Part shown: in pieces, positions 34,834-42,693 of the stretch
Layout of the letters: each line of letters starts with the position of its first letter
How positions within the stretch are numbered: the first letter of the stretch is position 1
From: Diaphorobacter sp. HDW4A
GTDB lineage: Bacteria; Pseudomonadota; Gammaproteobacteria; Burkholderiales; Burkholderiaceae_C
DNA length: 64,000 nt
NCBI RefSeq assembly: GCF_011305995.1
Contig: NZ_CP049910.1
Coordinates: 1,922,001 to 1,986,000 of the forward strand
Reading direction: 5' to 3'
The notes under the pieces: generated by a model
Told to the model about the DNA's origin: nothing
Seen by the model: the letters and a program-made list of their open reading frames with translations, nothing else
The model's database searches: none
Program-made: the position numbers and the translations under genes

Positions 34834-36090
34834 GTGCAATCAAATATCGTTAGAGATGCGAATTTCTACGTGAAAACGAGCATGAAAAGGGATGGGAAAG
34901 ACATGAATGGAGTTGCTTCTGTTGACGTTGCGTCGATTTCTCTCCGTCATGAAAATGGATTCGAATACATCATGAAAACAGCACTATCCATCTGTTTTTT
35001 GCGATCAGGATGGGGGGCGTTCCGGAAGATGAACGGATTTCAAGCCTCAGAAGATATGGTGGGGCAGGTTGGCCAGACCAGCAGCGGTAGCGCCAATGTC
35101 ACGGCGGATTTTCCGAATTCGACCAATGGATCCATGCGCCTTGATTTGTCGAACACCAGCTCCAAGGCCGGGGTTGCTTTTTACCCGACTGCAACTTTCG
35201 GCAAATTGTCGGAGCTGAGCAAGGTGTCGTACCAAAGGCTGGTGCACACCACGGATGTGGTCGACCGGGCGCCGGTGCTGCGTCTGTATCTTCGGACTGC
35301 GGCGGGAGTGCATACACAGACGCTGGTCTACACGCCGGATATTGCGGGTGTGAAAGGCGTCAAGGGCGTAGGACTGGATACGTGAACCACCACGGATGCA
35401 ATGAGTGGCATTGTCTGTCAGGGCCGGAGCGCGCGATTCACGGAGGGATCGAGCCGAACATTGCGCACCCATTTTCCTATTTCAAGGCGAATCCCGATTT
35501 CGCTGATTTGGTGGTTTTTGCGGTCGGGGGCGGTGCGGGCAACGGCTCGAGCGGCTTGGTGAGGACCCTTGCCGCCGTTTCGGCCAACTTTGGCGTCGCC
35601 ATCGGCCACCATCAGCTGCGACAAGGCGGTGCTGGTGGACTCGGACGCACAGACATCCAATTGTGCGGTCACGCTGTCCAGATCCACGCAAATTGCGGCC
35701 ACCATTCAGTTGGCAACGACGGGTGACTCTACCCGCCACAGCGGCTGCGTCGGCGCATTGACCATTGCAGTGGGGGCAGCACTGCTGCATGTGTGGTAAC
35801 CGCGACGGCCAATACGGTGCAAGGCGATGGGAGTGTCACCGTGAGTGTCGCCGTCGCGCCGCCCAGTCACGTGGATGACTACGTTGTACCTTCGGCAGGT
35901 GCGGCGGTGTCGATCCAGATTGACAACGACGACGGTAACCGCCCACTGGTTGTCACGCCAGCAACGCCTGTTCTGTTCCTTGGGCAATGGGCGCTGATGC
36001 TTCTTGCAGCCATGCTTGCGGGCATTGGGTTGATGGGCCAGAGACGAGCCCGCAAACGTCGATCACCGTCAGCGAGCATCCATGCCGCAC
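34834..36090 (+). pseudogene. Frameshifted exported IPTL-CTERM-type surface protein
   Basis: The frame at 34834-35385 encodes an exported-type sequence (GSANVTADFPNSTNGSMRLD, FYPTATFGKLSELSKVSYQR, LYLRTAAGVHTQTLVYTPD). The signal lies after a hydrophobic MKTALSICFL near codon 50. It then stops, and sequence continues in other frames: ISCDKAVLVDSDAQTSNCAV up to about 35760 (frame of 35569), then GGSTAACVVTATANTVQGDG from 35770 onward, a second shift. The last part (35920-36080) has PVLFLGQWALMLLAAMLAGI followed by GLMGQRRARKRR, a transmembrane helix and basic cluster like the IPTL-CTERM sorting signal. Reading frames are broken at two or more places, so it is called a pseudogene. The order of the pieces is continuous. 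Confidence 0.7.
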
Positions 36091-36104
36091 CCGATGGACC
36101 AGGG

Positions 36105-36518
36105 TTACGCAATGCAGGCGACTGCCTTGATCTCCACCACCATGTCCGGATGCGGCAGGCCGCGCACGACGACAGTGGTGCGGGCCGGTGGTTGGTGTTC
36201 TCCGAAGAATTCCGCCCACGTCGCGTTGAATGCGGTGAAGTCTTTCTGATCGACGAGGTAGCAGGTCAGGTCGATGCAGTCCGCAAGGCTCGCTCCGGCC
36301 TCGCTCAGGATGGCTTCGATGTTGCGGAGCACGCGTCTTGTCTGTGTGGGAACGTCGAATTCGACGCGGCCGTCGGCGTGGCGTTGCACGCCGACGATAC
36401 TGCCATCGGGCATGCGCGCGCTCACGCCGGCGACATAGATGGTGTTGCCGCTCTGCCGCCAGCGGGCATAGTTGCCTAGCGGTTTCGGCAGGACTGAGGG
36501 AGCCTCTTTGTTCGTCAT
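36105..36518 (-). CDS. RidA/YjgF/UK114-family deaminase, AmnD (2-aminomuconate deaminase)-like
   Basis: The 137-aa protein matches the RidA fold. Its pattern (GNYARWRQSGNTIYVAGVSA, VQTRRVLRNIEAIL-like QTRRVLRNIEAILSEAG, DFTAFNATWAEFFGE, ARTTVVVRGLPHPDMVVEIK) is nearer to 2-aminomuconate deaminases of aminophenol/nitrobenzene pathways than to short RidA, judged from memory of those sequences. The RTTV block holds the conserved Arg that binds the substrate carboxylate. The stop of the upstream aldolase overlaps its ATG by 4 bp. In a ring-cleavage pathway it would hydrolyse an enamine/2-amino-muconate-type intermediate; the exact substrate is inference. Confidence 0.85.
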   Translation of the reverse strand: MTNKEAPSVLPKPLGNYARWRQSGNTIYVAGVSARMPDGSIVGVQRHADGRVEFDVPTQTRRVLRNIEAILSEAGASLADCIDLTCYLVDQKDFTAFNATWAEFFGEHQPPARTTVVVRGLPHPDMVVEIKAVACIA

Positions 36519-37459
36519 CGCTGCACGCCCTCAGTGCCCCCCATTTGCTCCATGCCCATATCGAAGCCGATGTCGCGCAGTTGCGCCATCATGCCGTCGG
36601 CCCAGGATGCGTCGGCGGGTGTCAGCGGTGGGCGCACGTGCTTCCACTCCTTGTCGCCAAAGGCCTTGGAGACGGCGTGCTTGAGCGCGGGAATCATGGG
36701 CTGAGTCTGGAAGATGCTGCGCACGGCCTTGAGCTGGGCTTGCTGTGCCTCGAACTCTGGCGTGCCCCAGGCCTTGAGTGCGCGGGCGATCAGTTGGGGC
36801 TGGACGTTGGCGGTGGCCGAGATGCAGCCCGCTGCGCCGAGTGGCAGAGCCTTTTCAAGCAGTGCCTCGGAGGCGGGGTAAACCTCGAAGCCGGGGAATT
36901 CGCGCAGCATGCGTTCGGTGTTTTCCCAGTTGCCCGAGCTGTCCTTGATGCCGACGACGGTCTTGGGATAAGACTTGATCAGGCGCACGATCAGATCGCA
37001 GCTGATGGGCACGCCGGTGAACTGGGGGATGTGATAGAGGTAGAGCCTGAACCTGTCGGATCCCACGGCTTCGATGAGATTGGCGTAGTAGGCGAACAGG
37101 CCGTTGTCCGATGCGGGCTTGAAGTAGAAGGGCGGCAGGGTGAGTGTGCCCGCGCAGCCCAACGCCACGGCGGCGCGGGTGAGGGAGATGGCCTCGGGCA
37201 GGGCGCAGAGGCCGGTGCCGGGAATCATGCGGTTGGCGGGGATGCCTGCGTCTACCAACTGTTCTAGCAGCGTGATCTTTTCTTCAAGCCCGAGCGAGTT
37301 GGCTTCGCTGTTGGTGCCGAAGACGGCCAGACCTGCGCCCTGCGAGATCAGCCAGCGGCAGAAGTCGATGAAGGCTTGGCTGTTGACGGTAAGGTCGGCG
37401 TTGAAGGGGGTGAGCGCGGGGGCAAAAACCTGCGTGCTGCGTGCTGTGTTTTCTGTCAT
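36515..37459 (-). CDS. Dihydrodipicolinate synthase/N-acetylneuraminate lyase-family aldolase
   Basis: The 314-aa TIM-barrel class I aldolase has the Schiff-base lysine motif VVGIKDSSGNWENTE, the Tyr block LYLYHIPQFTGVPI (Y-H-x-P), and the N-terminal FAPALTPFNADLTVN with the Gly/Thr motif FGTNSEANSL. The usual GTTGE is FGTNSEA, as in catabolic family members. The family forms or cleaves C-C bonds next to pyruvate. It is 4 bp coupled to the RidA-like deaminase and about 30 bp downstream of the esterase, in an operon with a perfect GntR operator. A retro-aldol step releasing pyruvate is inferred. Confidence 0.93.
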   Translation of the reverse strand: MTENTARSTQVFAPALTPFNADLTVNSQAFIDFCRWLISQGAGLAVFGTNSEANSLGLEEKITLLEQLVDAGIPANRMIPGTGLCALPEAISLTRAAVALGCAGTLTLPPFYFKPASDNGLFAYYANLIEAVGSDRFRLYLYHIPQFTGVPISCDLIVRLIKSYPKTVVGIKDSSGNWENTERMLREFPGFEVYPASEALLEKALPLGAAGCISATANVQPQLIARALKAWGTPEFEAQQAQLKAVRSIFQTQPMIPALKHAVSKAFGDKEWKHVRPPLTPADASWADGMMAQLRDIGFDMGMEQMGGTEGVQR

Positions 37460-37492
37460 GTTGTCTGTCTCCGTTGTGGAACTATTGAGTAC

Positions 37493-38443
37493 TTAGAGCG
37501 TGGGCTTGTGTGCATCTCGCATGAAGGCGATGAGCTCGGGACCCAGCGTATCCTCGCCGCTGTTGAAGTGGGCGACGATGGAGGTGTGGTTGTGCCGTGG
37601 CAACGCCACAAAGCGGGTGAGGGCGGTACGCGGGGGCTGCTTGGCTGCTTCGAAAAACTCTTGGCCGTAGCGGTCCAGATGCGTGTTCTCGTGCTCGGCC
37701 ACGGCGACCAGCAGCGGCACGTTGCAACTCTGAACATGGGAAGAGGGCGAGCGCACGGCGTAGAGCGACTCGTCTTCTCCGAAATAGGCGCGCACGCCGT
37801 TGGCGTTGGGGTTGTCGGGCAGCACATCGGCGGTGAGACGCGCGCTGATCAGCATGGCACCTGCGATGTCGCGCTCCGTGAGCCGGTCGTTCACTGTGGG
37901 GTCAAACAGCGCGCTTGCCACGTGTGATCCGCCCGCAGAGTGGCCCATGAGAAAGATGCGCGAAGGGTTGCCGCCGAAGGCCGCGATGTGCTGTTGCACC
38001 CAGCGCACGGCGGCAATCACGTCATCCGCGCCACCGGGATAGGGCGCATCGTGGGCAAGGCGATATTCCACATTCACCGCGACGCAGCTCTGGTGCGCGA
38101 ACCAGTAGGTGACGTTGTCGTAGATGGCTCCGTTGGCGCTCTTGTTGCCACGAATGAAGGCACCGCCATGAAAGAACATCAGCACGTCGCGCGGCTGTTC
38201 CGCTGCGTTGCGCCATGCTGCGCGACTGTAAACATCGAGCCGCTGGCGCTCGGCATCGCCGTAGTGGACGTCGCGCTCCCTGTCGATGCCTCCATTGTCC
38301 GCCTGCAGGACCAGCGGCGAATAGGTCTTCACCACGAGATCGCGGTACGCATTGATGTCGGTGGTCCAGATGGCTCCGGCAGCGTCGAGTTGCGCTTGCT
38401 GTTCCGCGCTCAACGTGCCAAAGGGTTGTGATGAATGATTCAT
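37493..38443 (-). CDS. Alpha/beta hydrolase, esterase/arylformamidase-like
   Basis: The 316-aa protein belongs to the hormone-sensitive-lipase/arylformamidase group. The oxyanion-hole HGGAFIRGNK, the nucleophile motif GHSAGGSHVA and a C-terminal His in LPRHNHTSI form the expected triad, with Asp/Glu in AVAEHENTHLD. The predicted -10 (TATAAT, 38451-38456) lies only seven bases from the ATG and no Shine-Dalgarno is present, so the mRNA may be leaderless. The perfect operator at 38469-38480 overlaps the -35. It starts the minus-strand arm of the divergent pair and is followed by the aldolase and RidA genes. Possible roles are ester, formamide or amide hydrolysis. Confidence 0.92.
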   Translation of the reverse strand: MNHSSQPFGTLSAEQQAQLDAAGAIWTTDINAYRDLVVKTYSPLVLQADNGGIDRERDVHYGDAERQRLDVYSRAAWRNAAEQPRDVLMFFHGGAFIRGNKSANGAIYDNVTYWFAHQSCVAVNVEYRLAHDAPYPGGADDVIAAVRWVQQHIAAFGGNPSRIFLMGHSAGGSHVASALFDPTVNDRLTERDIAGAMLISARLTADVLPDNPNANGVRAYFGEDESLYAVRSPSSHVQSCNVPLLVAVAEHENTHLDRYGQEFFEAAKQPPRTALTRFVALPRHNHTSIVAHFNSGEDTLGPELIAFMRDAHKPTL

Positions 38444-38450
38444 GGTAAAA

Positions 38451-38456
38451 ATTATA
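38451..38456 (-). promoter_or_regulatory. Predicted -10 box of the esterase operon
   Basis: TATAAT on the minus strand, 7 bases before the esterase ATG (38443). TTGGTA at 38475-38480 (minus strand) would be the -35 with an 18-bp spacer and overlaps the GntR palindrome. The transcript would start at or within a few bases of the start codon. Confidence 0.65.
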
Positions 38457-38468
38457 CATATTTATTTC

Positions 38469-38480
38469 TTGGTATACCAA
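38469..38480. promoter_or_regulatory. Perfect GntR operator between divergent esterase and VOC genes
   Basis: TTGGTATACCAA is a perfect 12-bp palindrome centred between the esterase (minus) and the VOC gene (plus). It covers the predicted -35 region of the esterase promoter; on the plus side a TATAAT at 38497-38502 could be the -10 of the VOC/dehydrogenase operon. Binding here would repress both directions. Confidence 0.8.
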
Positions 38481-38496
38481 AACATCATTTAATCGA

Positions 38497-38502
38497 TATA
38501 AT
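38497..38502 (+). promoter_or_regulatory. Predicted -10 box of the VOC/2-hydroxyacid dehydrogenase operon
   Basis: TATAAT lies 34 bases before the VOC start. The region 17 bp upstream overlaps the operator, so the -35 is weak and within the palindrome. Confidence 0.5.
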
Positions 38503-38536
38503 TTTCTCGCCAACACACTCAAAAGGAGACTCTGGT

Positions 38537-38965
38537 ATGGAAAAACTCAGACACATCGCCCTTTCCGTCAGCGACCCCGAAGCCGCTGCAACCTTCTTTG
38601 AACAGGCCTTCGGCATGACGCGCGCCGGTCGTGCGATGCGCGGCTGGTACATGACGGACGGCGTGATGAACGTCGCGCTGCTGAACTTCAAGGACGAGGC
38701 TGTGCCGGGCTACGAAAAGCTCAAGGACGTGCGCGGCGTGATCCACTTCGGCATGTGGGTGGACAACCTCGAAGAGGCCGAGAAGAAGGTGATCGCCGCT
38801 GGCGGCACTTACCTCACGGGCCGCAAGGAGACCGATCCCAATGTGTTCTACGAAGTGAAGTACCGCACGCCGGACGGCATCGTGTTCGACATCACCGAAT
38901 CGGGTTGGAAGGGCGCGGTCAAGGAGGTTGCTCCGGTGGAAGCCGCAGAGGTCAAATCCGCGTGA
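38537..38965 (+). CDS. Glyoxalase/VOC-family protein
   Basis: The protein is 142 aa from the ATG at 38537, 10 bases after AAAAGGAGA. It is a single betaalphabetabetabeta pair protein with LRHIALSVSDPEAAATFFEQ, VIHFGMWVDNLEEAEKKV and YRTPDGIVFDITESGW. The first two metal-ligand His positions are visible, whereas the usual Glu of DPDGNxxEL is Asp (PDGIVFDI), so its metal site may be altered. It is probably an isomerase/lyase of the VOC superfamily. It overlaps the 2-hydroxyacid dehydrogenase as GTGA. It is the first gene of the plus-strand arm of region C. Confidence 0.88.
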   Translation: MEKLRHIALSVSDPEAAATFFEQAFGMTRAGRAMRGWYMTDGVMNVALLNFKDEAVPGYEKLKDVRGVIHFGMWVDNLEEAEKKVIAAGGTYLTGRKETDPNVFYEVKYRTPDGIVFDITESGWKGAVKEVAPVEAAEVKSA

Positions 38966-39927
38966 GCGATCTGGCCGCATCAAGTGCCATGCTGCCTCGT
39001 CCGCATGTGCTGGCGCTGATTCAGTTGCCAGAGGTGACGCGTCAAGCGCTTTCGTCGGTGTACGAGCTGCACATGGCAGCGCGTGGACTCGATGAAGCGA
39101 GCGATGCTGTGCCGCTAGATCGCATTGTGGCCGTGGTCACCAATGGCACGACGGGGCTCGGCGCGGACCTGATGCGCCGCATGCCCGCGCTGCGCGTGGC
39201 GAGCGCGTTCGGCGTGGGATACGAGAACGTCGATCCGGCCTGCGCGGCGGAGATGGGCGTTGTCGTCACCAACGCGCCGGGCACGAACGACGAGACCGTG
39301 GCCGATCACGCGCTGGGCTTCATGCTGGCGCTCGGACGTGGCTATGGCGCGCTCACGCAGGCGGTGCGCGCGGGCGGCTGGGAGCAGTCGCGCGCCGCGC
39401 GGCCCACGCTTAGCAGTAGCGTGGTCGGCATCATCGGCATGGGCCGCATCGGCCAGGGCATTGCACGGCGCTGTGCGGCCTTCGGCATGCGGGTGATCTA
39501 CTGCACTCGCACTCCGCGCGCGGAGCTGGCGTATGACTACGAGGCCGATCTGCTCGCGATGGCTCAGCAGTGCGACTATCTGGTCGCCGCCTGCCCTGGC
39601 GGTGCCGTCACCCGGCACATCATCCACGCCGGGGTGCTGCGCGCGCTCGGGCCGCAGGGCTTTGTGGTGAACGTGGCGCGCGGCTCGGTGGTGAATACCG
39701 ACGATCTGGTGCAGGCGTTGCAGCAGGGGCTGATCGCCGGTGCCGGGCTCGACGTGCTGGAAGGCGAGCCAGAGGTGCCCGATGCCCTCAAGGCCATGGA
39801 CAACGTGCTGATCACGCCTCACATGGCCGGCCGCTCGCCCGCAGCCCAGCAGGCGCAGACCGATGTGCTGCTGACCAGCTTTGCCGATGTGCTCGCGGGT
39901 CGTCGGCCAGAGCATGCAGTGGAATGA
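38962..39927 (+). CDS. D-isomer-specific 2-hydroxyacid dehydrogenase (NAD-dependent)
   Basis: The protein is 321 aa from the GTG at 38962, coupled to the VOC stop (GTGA). The Rossmann motif GIIGMGRIGQGIARR, the conserved Arg in NVARGSVVNTDDLVQAL, Glu in LDVLEGEPEVPDAL and the catalytic His in ITPHMAGR are complete. It reduces a 2-oxo acid or oxidises a D-2-hydroxy acid such as glycerate or hydroxypyruvate. A longer in-frame extension upstream is overlap only. A bidirectional terminator follows 28 bp after the stop. Confidence 0.93.
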   Translation: MSDLAASSAMLPRPHVLALIQLPEVTRQALSSVYELHMAARGLDEASDAVPLDRIVAVVTNGTTGLGADLMRRMPALRVASAFGVGYENVDPACAAEMGVVVTNAPGTNDETVADHALGFMLALGRGYGALTQAVRAGGWEQSRAARPTLSSSVVGIIGMGRIGQGIARRCAAFGMRVIYCTRTPRAELAYDYEADLLAMAQQCDYLVAACPGGAVTRHIIHAGVLRALGPQGFVVNVARGSVVNTDDLVQALQQGLIAGAGLDVLEGEPEVPDALKAMDNVLITPHMAGRSPAAQQAQTDVLLTSFADVLAGRRPEHAVE

Positions 39928-39948
39928 ATCGCTGATTCATGCAGCGCC

Positions 39949-39987
39949 AAAAAAAACTCAGGGACCATTTCGGTCCCTGAGTTTTTT
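39949..39987. terminator. Bidirectional rho-independent terminator
   Basis: A strong hairpin (AACTCAGGGACC / GGTCCCTGAGTT with a short loop, about 39957-39983) is flanked by an A run on the left and a T run on the right. It sits between the converging 2-hydroxyacid dehydrogenase (plus) and VOC-2 (minus) genes and would stop transcripts in both directions. Confidence 0.92.
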
Positions 39988-40004
39988 ATCGTCGCATTAA
40001 CGGT

Positions 40005-40568
40005 TTACTTCTTCTCTTGCGTTTTTGACGCGACCAGATGAGCCGGTGGCGGCACCACGAAGCGTTCGAGTCGGTACTGGTCGAAGCTCTCCAGATTACG
40101 CTCCCATACTTCGGCGTGGTGCTTGCCGTCCTGGGGGATCTGGGTCATCTCGCAATAGACCTCGACGTTGTTGCCGTCCGGGTCCTTGAACACGAGGAAC
40201 AGGTTGTTGCCCGGGCCGTGGCGGCCGATGCCGCGCACGATCTCGACGCCGTGTTCCTGCAGCACTTTGACCGAGCGCTCCATTTCGTCCTCGCTGTCGA
40301 TCAGGTAGGAGAAATGCTCGAGTCCCGGGCGCGAGTAACGCGGCAGGTCGTCGTAATCGGGCGAGTCCTTGTCGGGCAACTGGGCCAGCGCCAGGTCGTG
40401 GTGGTCGGTGCCTGCGCGCAGAAACACCATGTTTTCGCCGATCCAGTCCGACACTTCAAGGCCCAGCACCTCGGTGTAGAACTTTGCGGACTTCTGGATG
40501 TCGCGCACCATGAGCACCATGTGCCCGAGGCGGCGCGGACGGAGTCTGTTGGCTGTCGTTGTCGTCAT
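40005..40568 (-). CDS. VOC-superfamily protein with extradiol-dioxygenase-type metal triad
   Basis: The 187-aa protein has ligand His in GHMVLMVRDIQK, a second His in LEHFSYLIDSEDEME and Glu in DPDGNNVEVYCEMTQIPQ. This is the 2-His-1-Glu set of Fe(II) or Mn(II) type I extradiol dioxygenases and related glyoxalases. GPGNNLFLVFKDPDGNN and FLRAGTDHHDLALAQ recall the BphC-type ring-cleavage dioxygenases. The length corresponds to a one-domain form. It has AAAGGAGACACGAG as ribosome site and is 36 bp upstream of... downstream of the FAH-family gene's partner order (minus strand: Bug, FAH, VOC). It may be the ring-cleavage enzyme of the pathway (inference). Confidence 0.88.
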   Translation of the reverse strand: MTTTTANRLRPRRLGHMVLMVRDIQKSAKFYTEVLGLEVSDWIGENMVFLRAGTDHHDLALAQLPDKDSPDYDDLPRYSRPGLEHFSYLIDSEDEMERSVKVLQEHGVEIVRGIGRHGPGNNLFLVFKDPDGNNVEVYCEMTQIPQDGKHHAEVWERNLESFDQYRLERFVVPPPAHLVASKTQEKK

Positions 40569-40603
40569 CTCGTGTCTCCTTTGCCGTGCGTTGAGGAAGC
40601 GGG

Positions 40604-41554
40604 TCAGGCCTTTGCCGCGACGATGTGGTTTTCGATGGAGCCGATGCCGTCGACCGAGGCCACCATCACGTCACCAGGCTTGAGGAAGATGCCCTTGCCC
40701 ATGCCCACCCCGGTGGGAGTGCCGGTGGCGATCATGTCGCCGGGGCGCAGCGTGAGGATGCTCGAGAGATATTCGATCTGCTCGGCGATATTGAAGATCA
40801 TGCCTTCGGTCAGCGCGTCCTGCATGCTCTCGCCGTTCACCGTGAGGCGCATGCGCAGCTTCATCGGATCGCCGAGGCAGTCGCGTGGCACAAACCATGG
40901 GCCGATGGGTGCGAAGGTGTCAAAGCTCTTGCCACGGAACCAGTCGTGCGAAAACGGGTAGTCAGAGCGACGCGTGAGATCGCGCGCGCTCACGTCGTTG
41001 ATGACGGTGTAGCCCGCGATGTACTCGTAGGCATTGGCCGCGCTGATGTGGCGCCCACCCTTGCCGATGATGACGGCGAGCTCCACTTCCCAGTCGAGCT
41101 TCATGGTGTTCGACGGCATCACCACGGCGGTCCTCGTGGCAGTGATGCTGCTGTCGGCCTTGATGAAGATATAAGGCGTGCTTTCGCTGCGCGCGGCCAG
41201 TTTGGTGCCCATTTCTGCCGCGTGTTCGTAGTAATTGGACGCCGTCGCGAAGATACGCGTGGGGGCATAGGGCACGCCGAGCGCGCCGGTCTGCGCGGGC
41301 AGTTCGATCTTGCGGCTGCGGATTGCGTCGCCTGCGGCTTCCAGCGACTTGATCGCGTCCGAAGAACCTTCCCATTGGGCAAGCAGAGTGCCCAGATCGG
41401 CGGGCAGTGCTGCCGCCTTGTTCGCGTCGATGGCGGCGACGGCTGCGTGCGCGTCGTAGACCTTGTCGTCTACCACCAGCCCCAGGCGCTCGCCTGGGTT
41501 GTCGGTTGTACCGTTCACATTGGCCGCGTAGGCGGCGATTCCAAACCATTGCAT
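40604..41554 (-). CDS. Fumarylacetoacetate hydrolase-family protein
   Basis: The protein is about 316 aa from the ATG at 41554 (MQWFGIAAYAANVNG), which has AAGGAA as ribosome site; the longer open frame to 41605 lacks this. The FAH-fold metal motif is seen in LDWEVELAVIIGKGGRHI (E..E), followed by VINDVSARDLTRR, RGKSFDTFAPIGPWF and DMIATGTPTGVGMGKGIF with the Lys/Gly loop. The family includes 2-oxopent-4-enoate hydratase, 4-oxalocrotonate decarboxylase and acylpyruvate hydrolase, which act after aromatic ring cleavage. It lies between the Bug receptor (upstream) and the VOC-2 gene (downstream) on the minus strand. A hydrolase or hydratase/decarboxylase role is not separable from sequence. Confidence 0.93.
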   Translation of the reverse strand: MQWFGIAAYAANVNGTTDNPGERLGLVVDDKVYDAHAAVAAIDANKAAALPADLGTLLAQWEGSSDAIKSLEAAGDAIRSRKIELPAQTGALGVPYAPTRIFATASNYYEHAAEMGTKLAARSESTPYIFIKADSSITATRTAVVMPSNTMKLDWEVELAVIIGKGGRHISAANAYEYIAGYTVINDVSARDLTRRSDYPFSHDWFRGKSFDTFAPIGPWFVPRDCLGDPMKLRMRLTVNGESMQDALTEGMIFNIAEQIEYLSSILTLRPGDMIATGTPTGVGMGKGIFLKPGDVMVASVDGIGSIENHIVAAKA

Positions 41555-41638
41555 GTCTCGTTCCTTGCTTCTCTGACTGCGCCCGTCGGGCGCATTACCT
41601 TCCATTGCCTGCGGCGTTCGCGCGTGACTTTTCTTTGT

Positions 41639-42601
41639 TCAATCAGCGCGAATGCCGGAGTTCTTCAAAACCTTGCTCCACATGTCGACCTCGCGCTGGA
41701 TCTGCGTGCCGAAGGCCGCGCGGGTCACGAACATCGGCACCACGCCCATGTCTTCCAGCTTCTTGAGGATGGCGGGGTCGTCCTTCATCTTTGCGACCTC
41801 ACTGGCGATGCGATCGAGCACTTCGGCAGGCGTTCCTGCGCGTGCGACCAGACCGTTCCAGGTGCTGACCTCGTAGCCCGGATAGGTCTCTGCGATGGTC
41901 GGCACATTCGGCAATTCCTTCAGACGTGCAGGGCTGGAGATCGCAAGCAAGCGGATCTTTCCAGCGCTCAACTGTGGAATCACTTCCGAGGGGCTGGCCG
42001 AATACATGTCGATCTGGCCGCCAATCAGATCAGTGATCACCGCAGCGCCGCCCTTGTACGGCACGTGCGTCATGTCGATGCCTGCGCGCTTACCGAACAT
42101 GAAGGCCGACAGTTGCGTGAGTGCACCTGCACCGCCGCTGCCATAGGTGATCTTGCCCGGCTCCTTCTTCGCGAGCTCGACGAATTCGCCGAGATTCTTC
42201 GCGGGCAGCGAGGCGCGCGTGGTGATCACGAAGGCGTTCGCACCGATGTTGACCACCGGTGCGAATTCCTTGAGTGGATCGAAGTTGAAGCTTGCGTTGA
42301 CGAAGGGCGCAGTCACCACCTGCGTGGCGGTCGCCATGAACAACGTGTGGCCATCGGCGGGCTGACCCAGCACCTGACGCGCGGCGATCAGGCCCGATGC
42401 GCCGGGCTTGTTGTCGACCACTACCGAGGTTCCGAGCACTTTGGTCAGATGCGTGGCGGTGAGGCGCGCCATCACGTCGGTGTTTCCACCCGCGCCGAAC
42501 GGTACGACGATGGTGATGGGCTTGCTGGGCCAGTTGCCCTGCGCCACGGCGGCGCTGGCCGCAGTGAACGCGAAGGCGGTGGCAACGAGTGCTCGGAGCA
42601 T
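41639..42601 (-). CDS. Bug-family periplasmic substrate-binding protein (TctC type)
   Basis: The protein is about 320 aa from the ATG at 42601 (MLRALVATAFAFTAASAAVA, signal peptide). The ribosome site AAAGGAAG lies 5 bases upstream. The core has WPSKPITIVVPFGAGGNTD, TSVVVDNKPGASGLIAARQV, ITYGSGGAGALTQLSAFMFG, TWNGLVARAGTPAEVLDR and VDMWSKVLKNSGIR, all typical of PF03401. The perfect operator TTGGTATACCAA lies 21 bp upstream (42622-42633). It is followed by the FAH-family and VOC-2 genes. There is no TctAB permease here; the ligand is probably the inducing acid of region C. Confidence 0.95.
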   Translation of the reverse strand: MLRALVATAFAFTAASAAVAQGNWPSKPITIVVPFGAGGNTDVMARLTATHLTKVLGTSVVVDNKPGASGLIAARQVLGQPADGHTLFMATATQVVTAPFVNASFNFDPLKEFAPVVNIGANAFVITTRASLPAKNLGEFVELAKKEPGKITYGSGGAGALTQLSAFMFGKRAGIDMTHVPYKGGAAVITDLIGGQIDMYSASPSEVIPQLSAGKIRLLAISSPARLKELPNVPTIAETYPGYEVSTWNGLVARAGTPAEVLDRIASEVAKMKDDPAILKKLEDMGVVPMFVTRAAFGTQIQREVDMWSKVLKNSGIRAD

Positions 42602-42621
42602 TGTCTTCCTTTGTTTATTTA

Positions 42622-42633
42622 TTGGTATACCAA
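42622..42633. promoter_or_regulatory. Perfect GntR operator upstream of the Bug receptor
   Basis: TTGGTATACCAA (perfect palindrome) lies 20 bp before the Bug ATG, between the Bug gene and the end of the RutE-like gene. It would sit at or just after the transcription start, as a roadblock or repressor site. Confidence 0.8.
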
Positions 42634-42693
42634 GAATACATATAAAAATACAAAAACTCAAGAGTGGTTGCCATGAATCAATGTTTTTCGCAC

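Noticed and set aside
40625..42676. Very long plus-strand open frame (about 680 codons) opposite the FAH and Bug genes
   Set aside because: It is an antisense shadow of well-supported minus-strand genes in high-GC DNA and has no recognisable domain or ribosome site.
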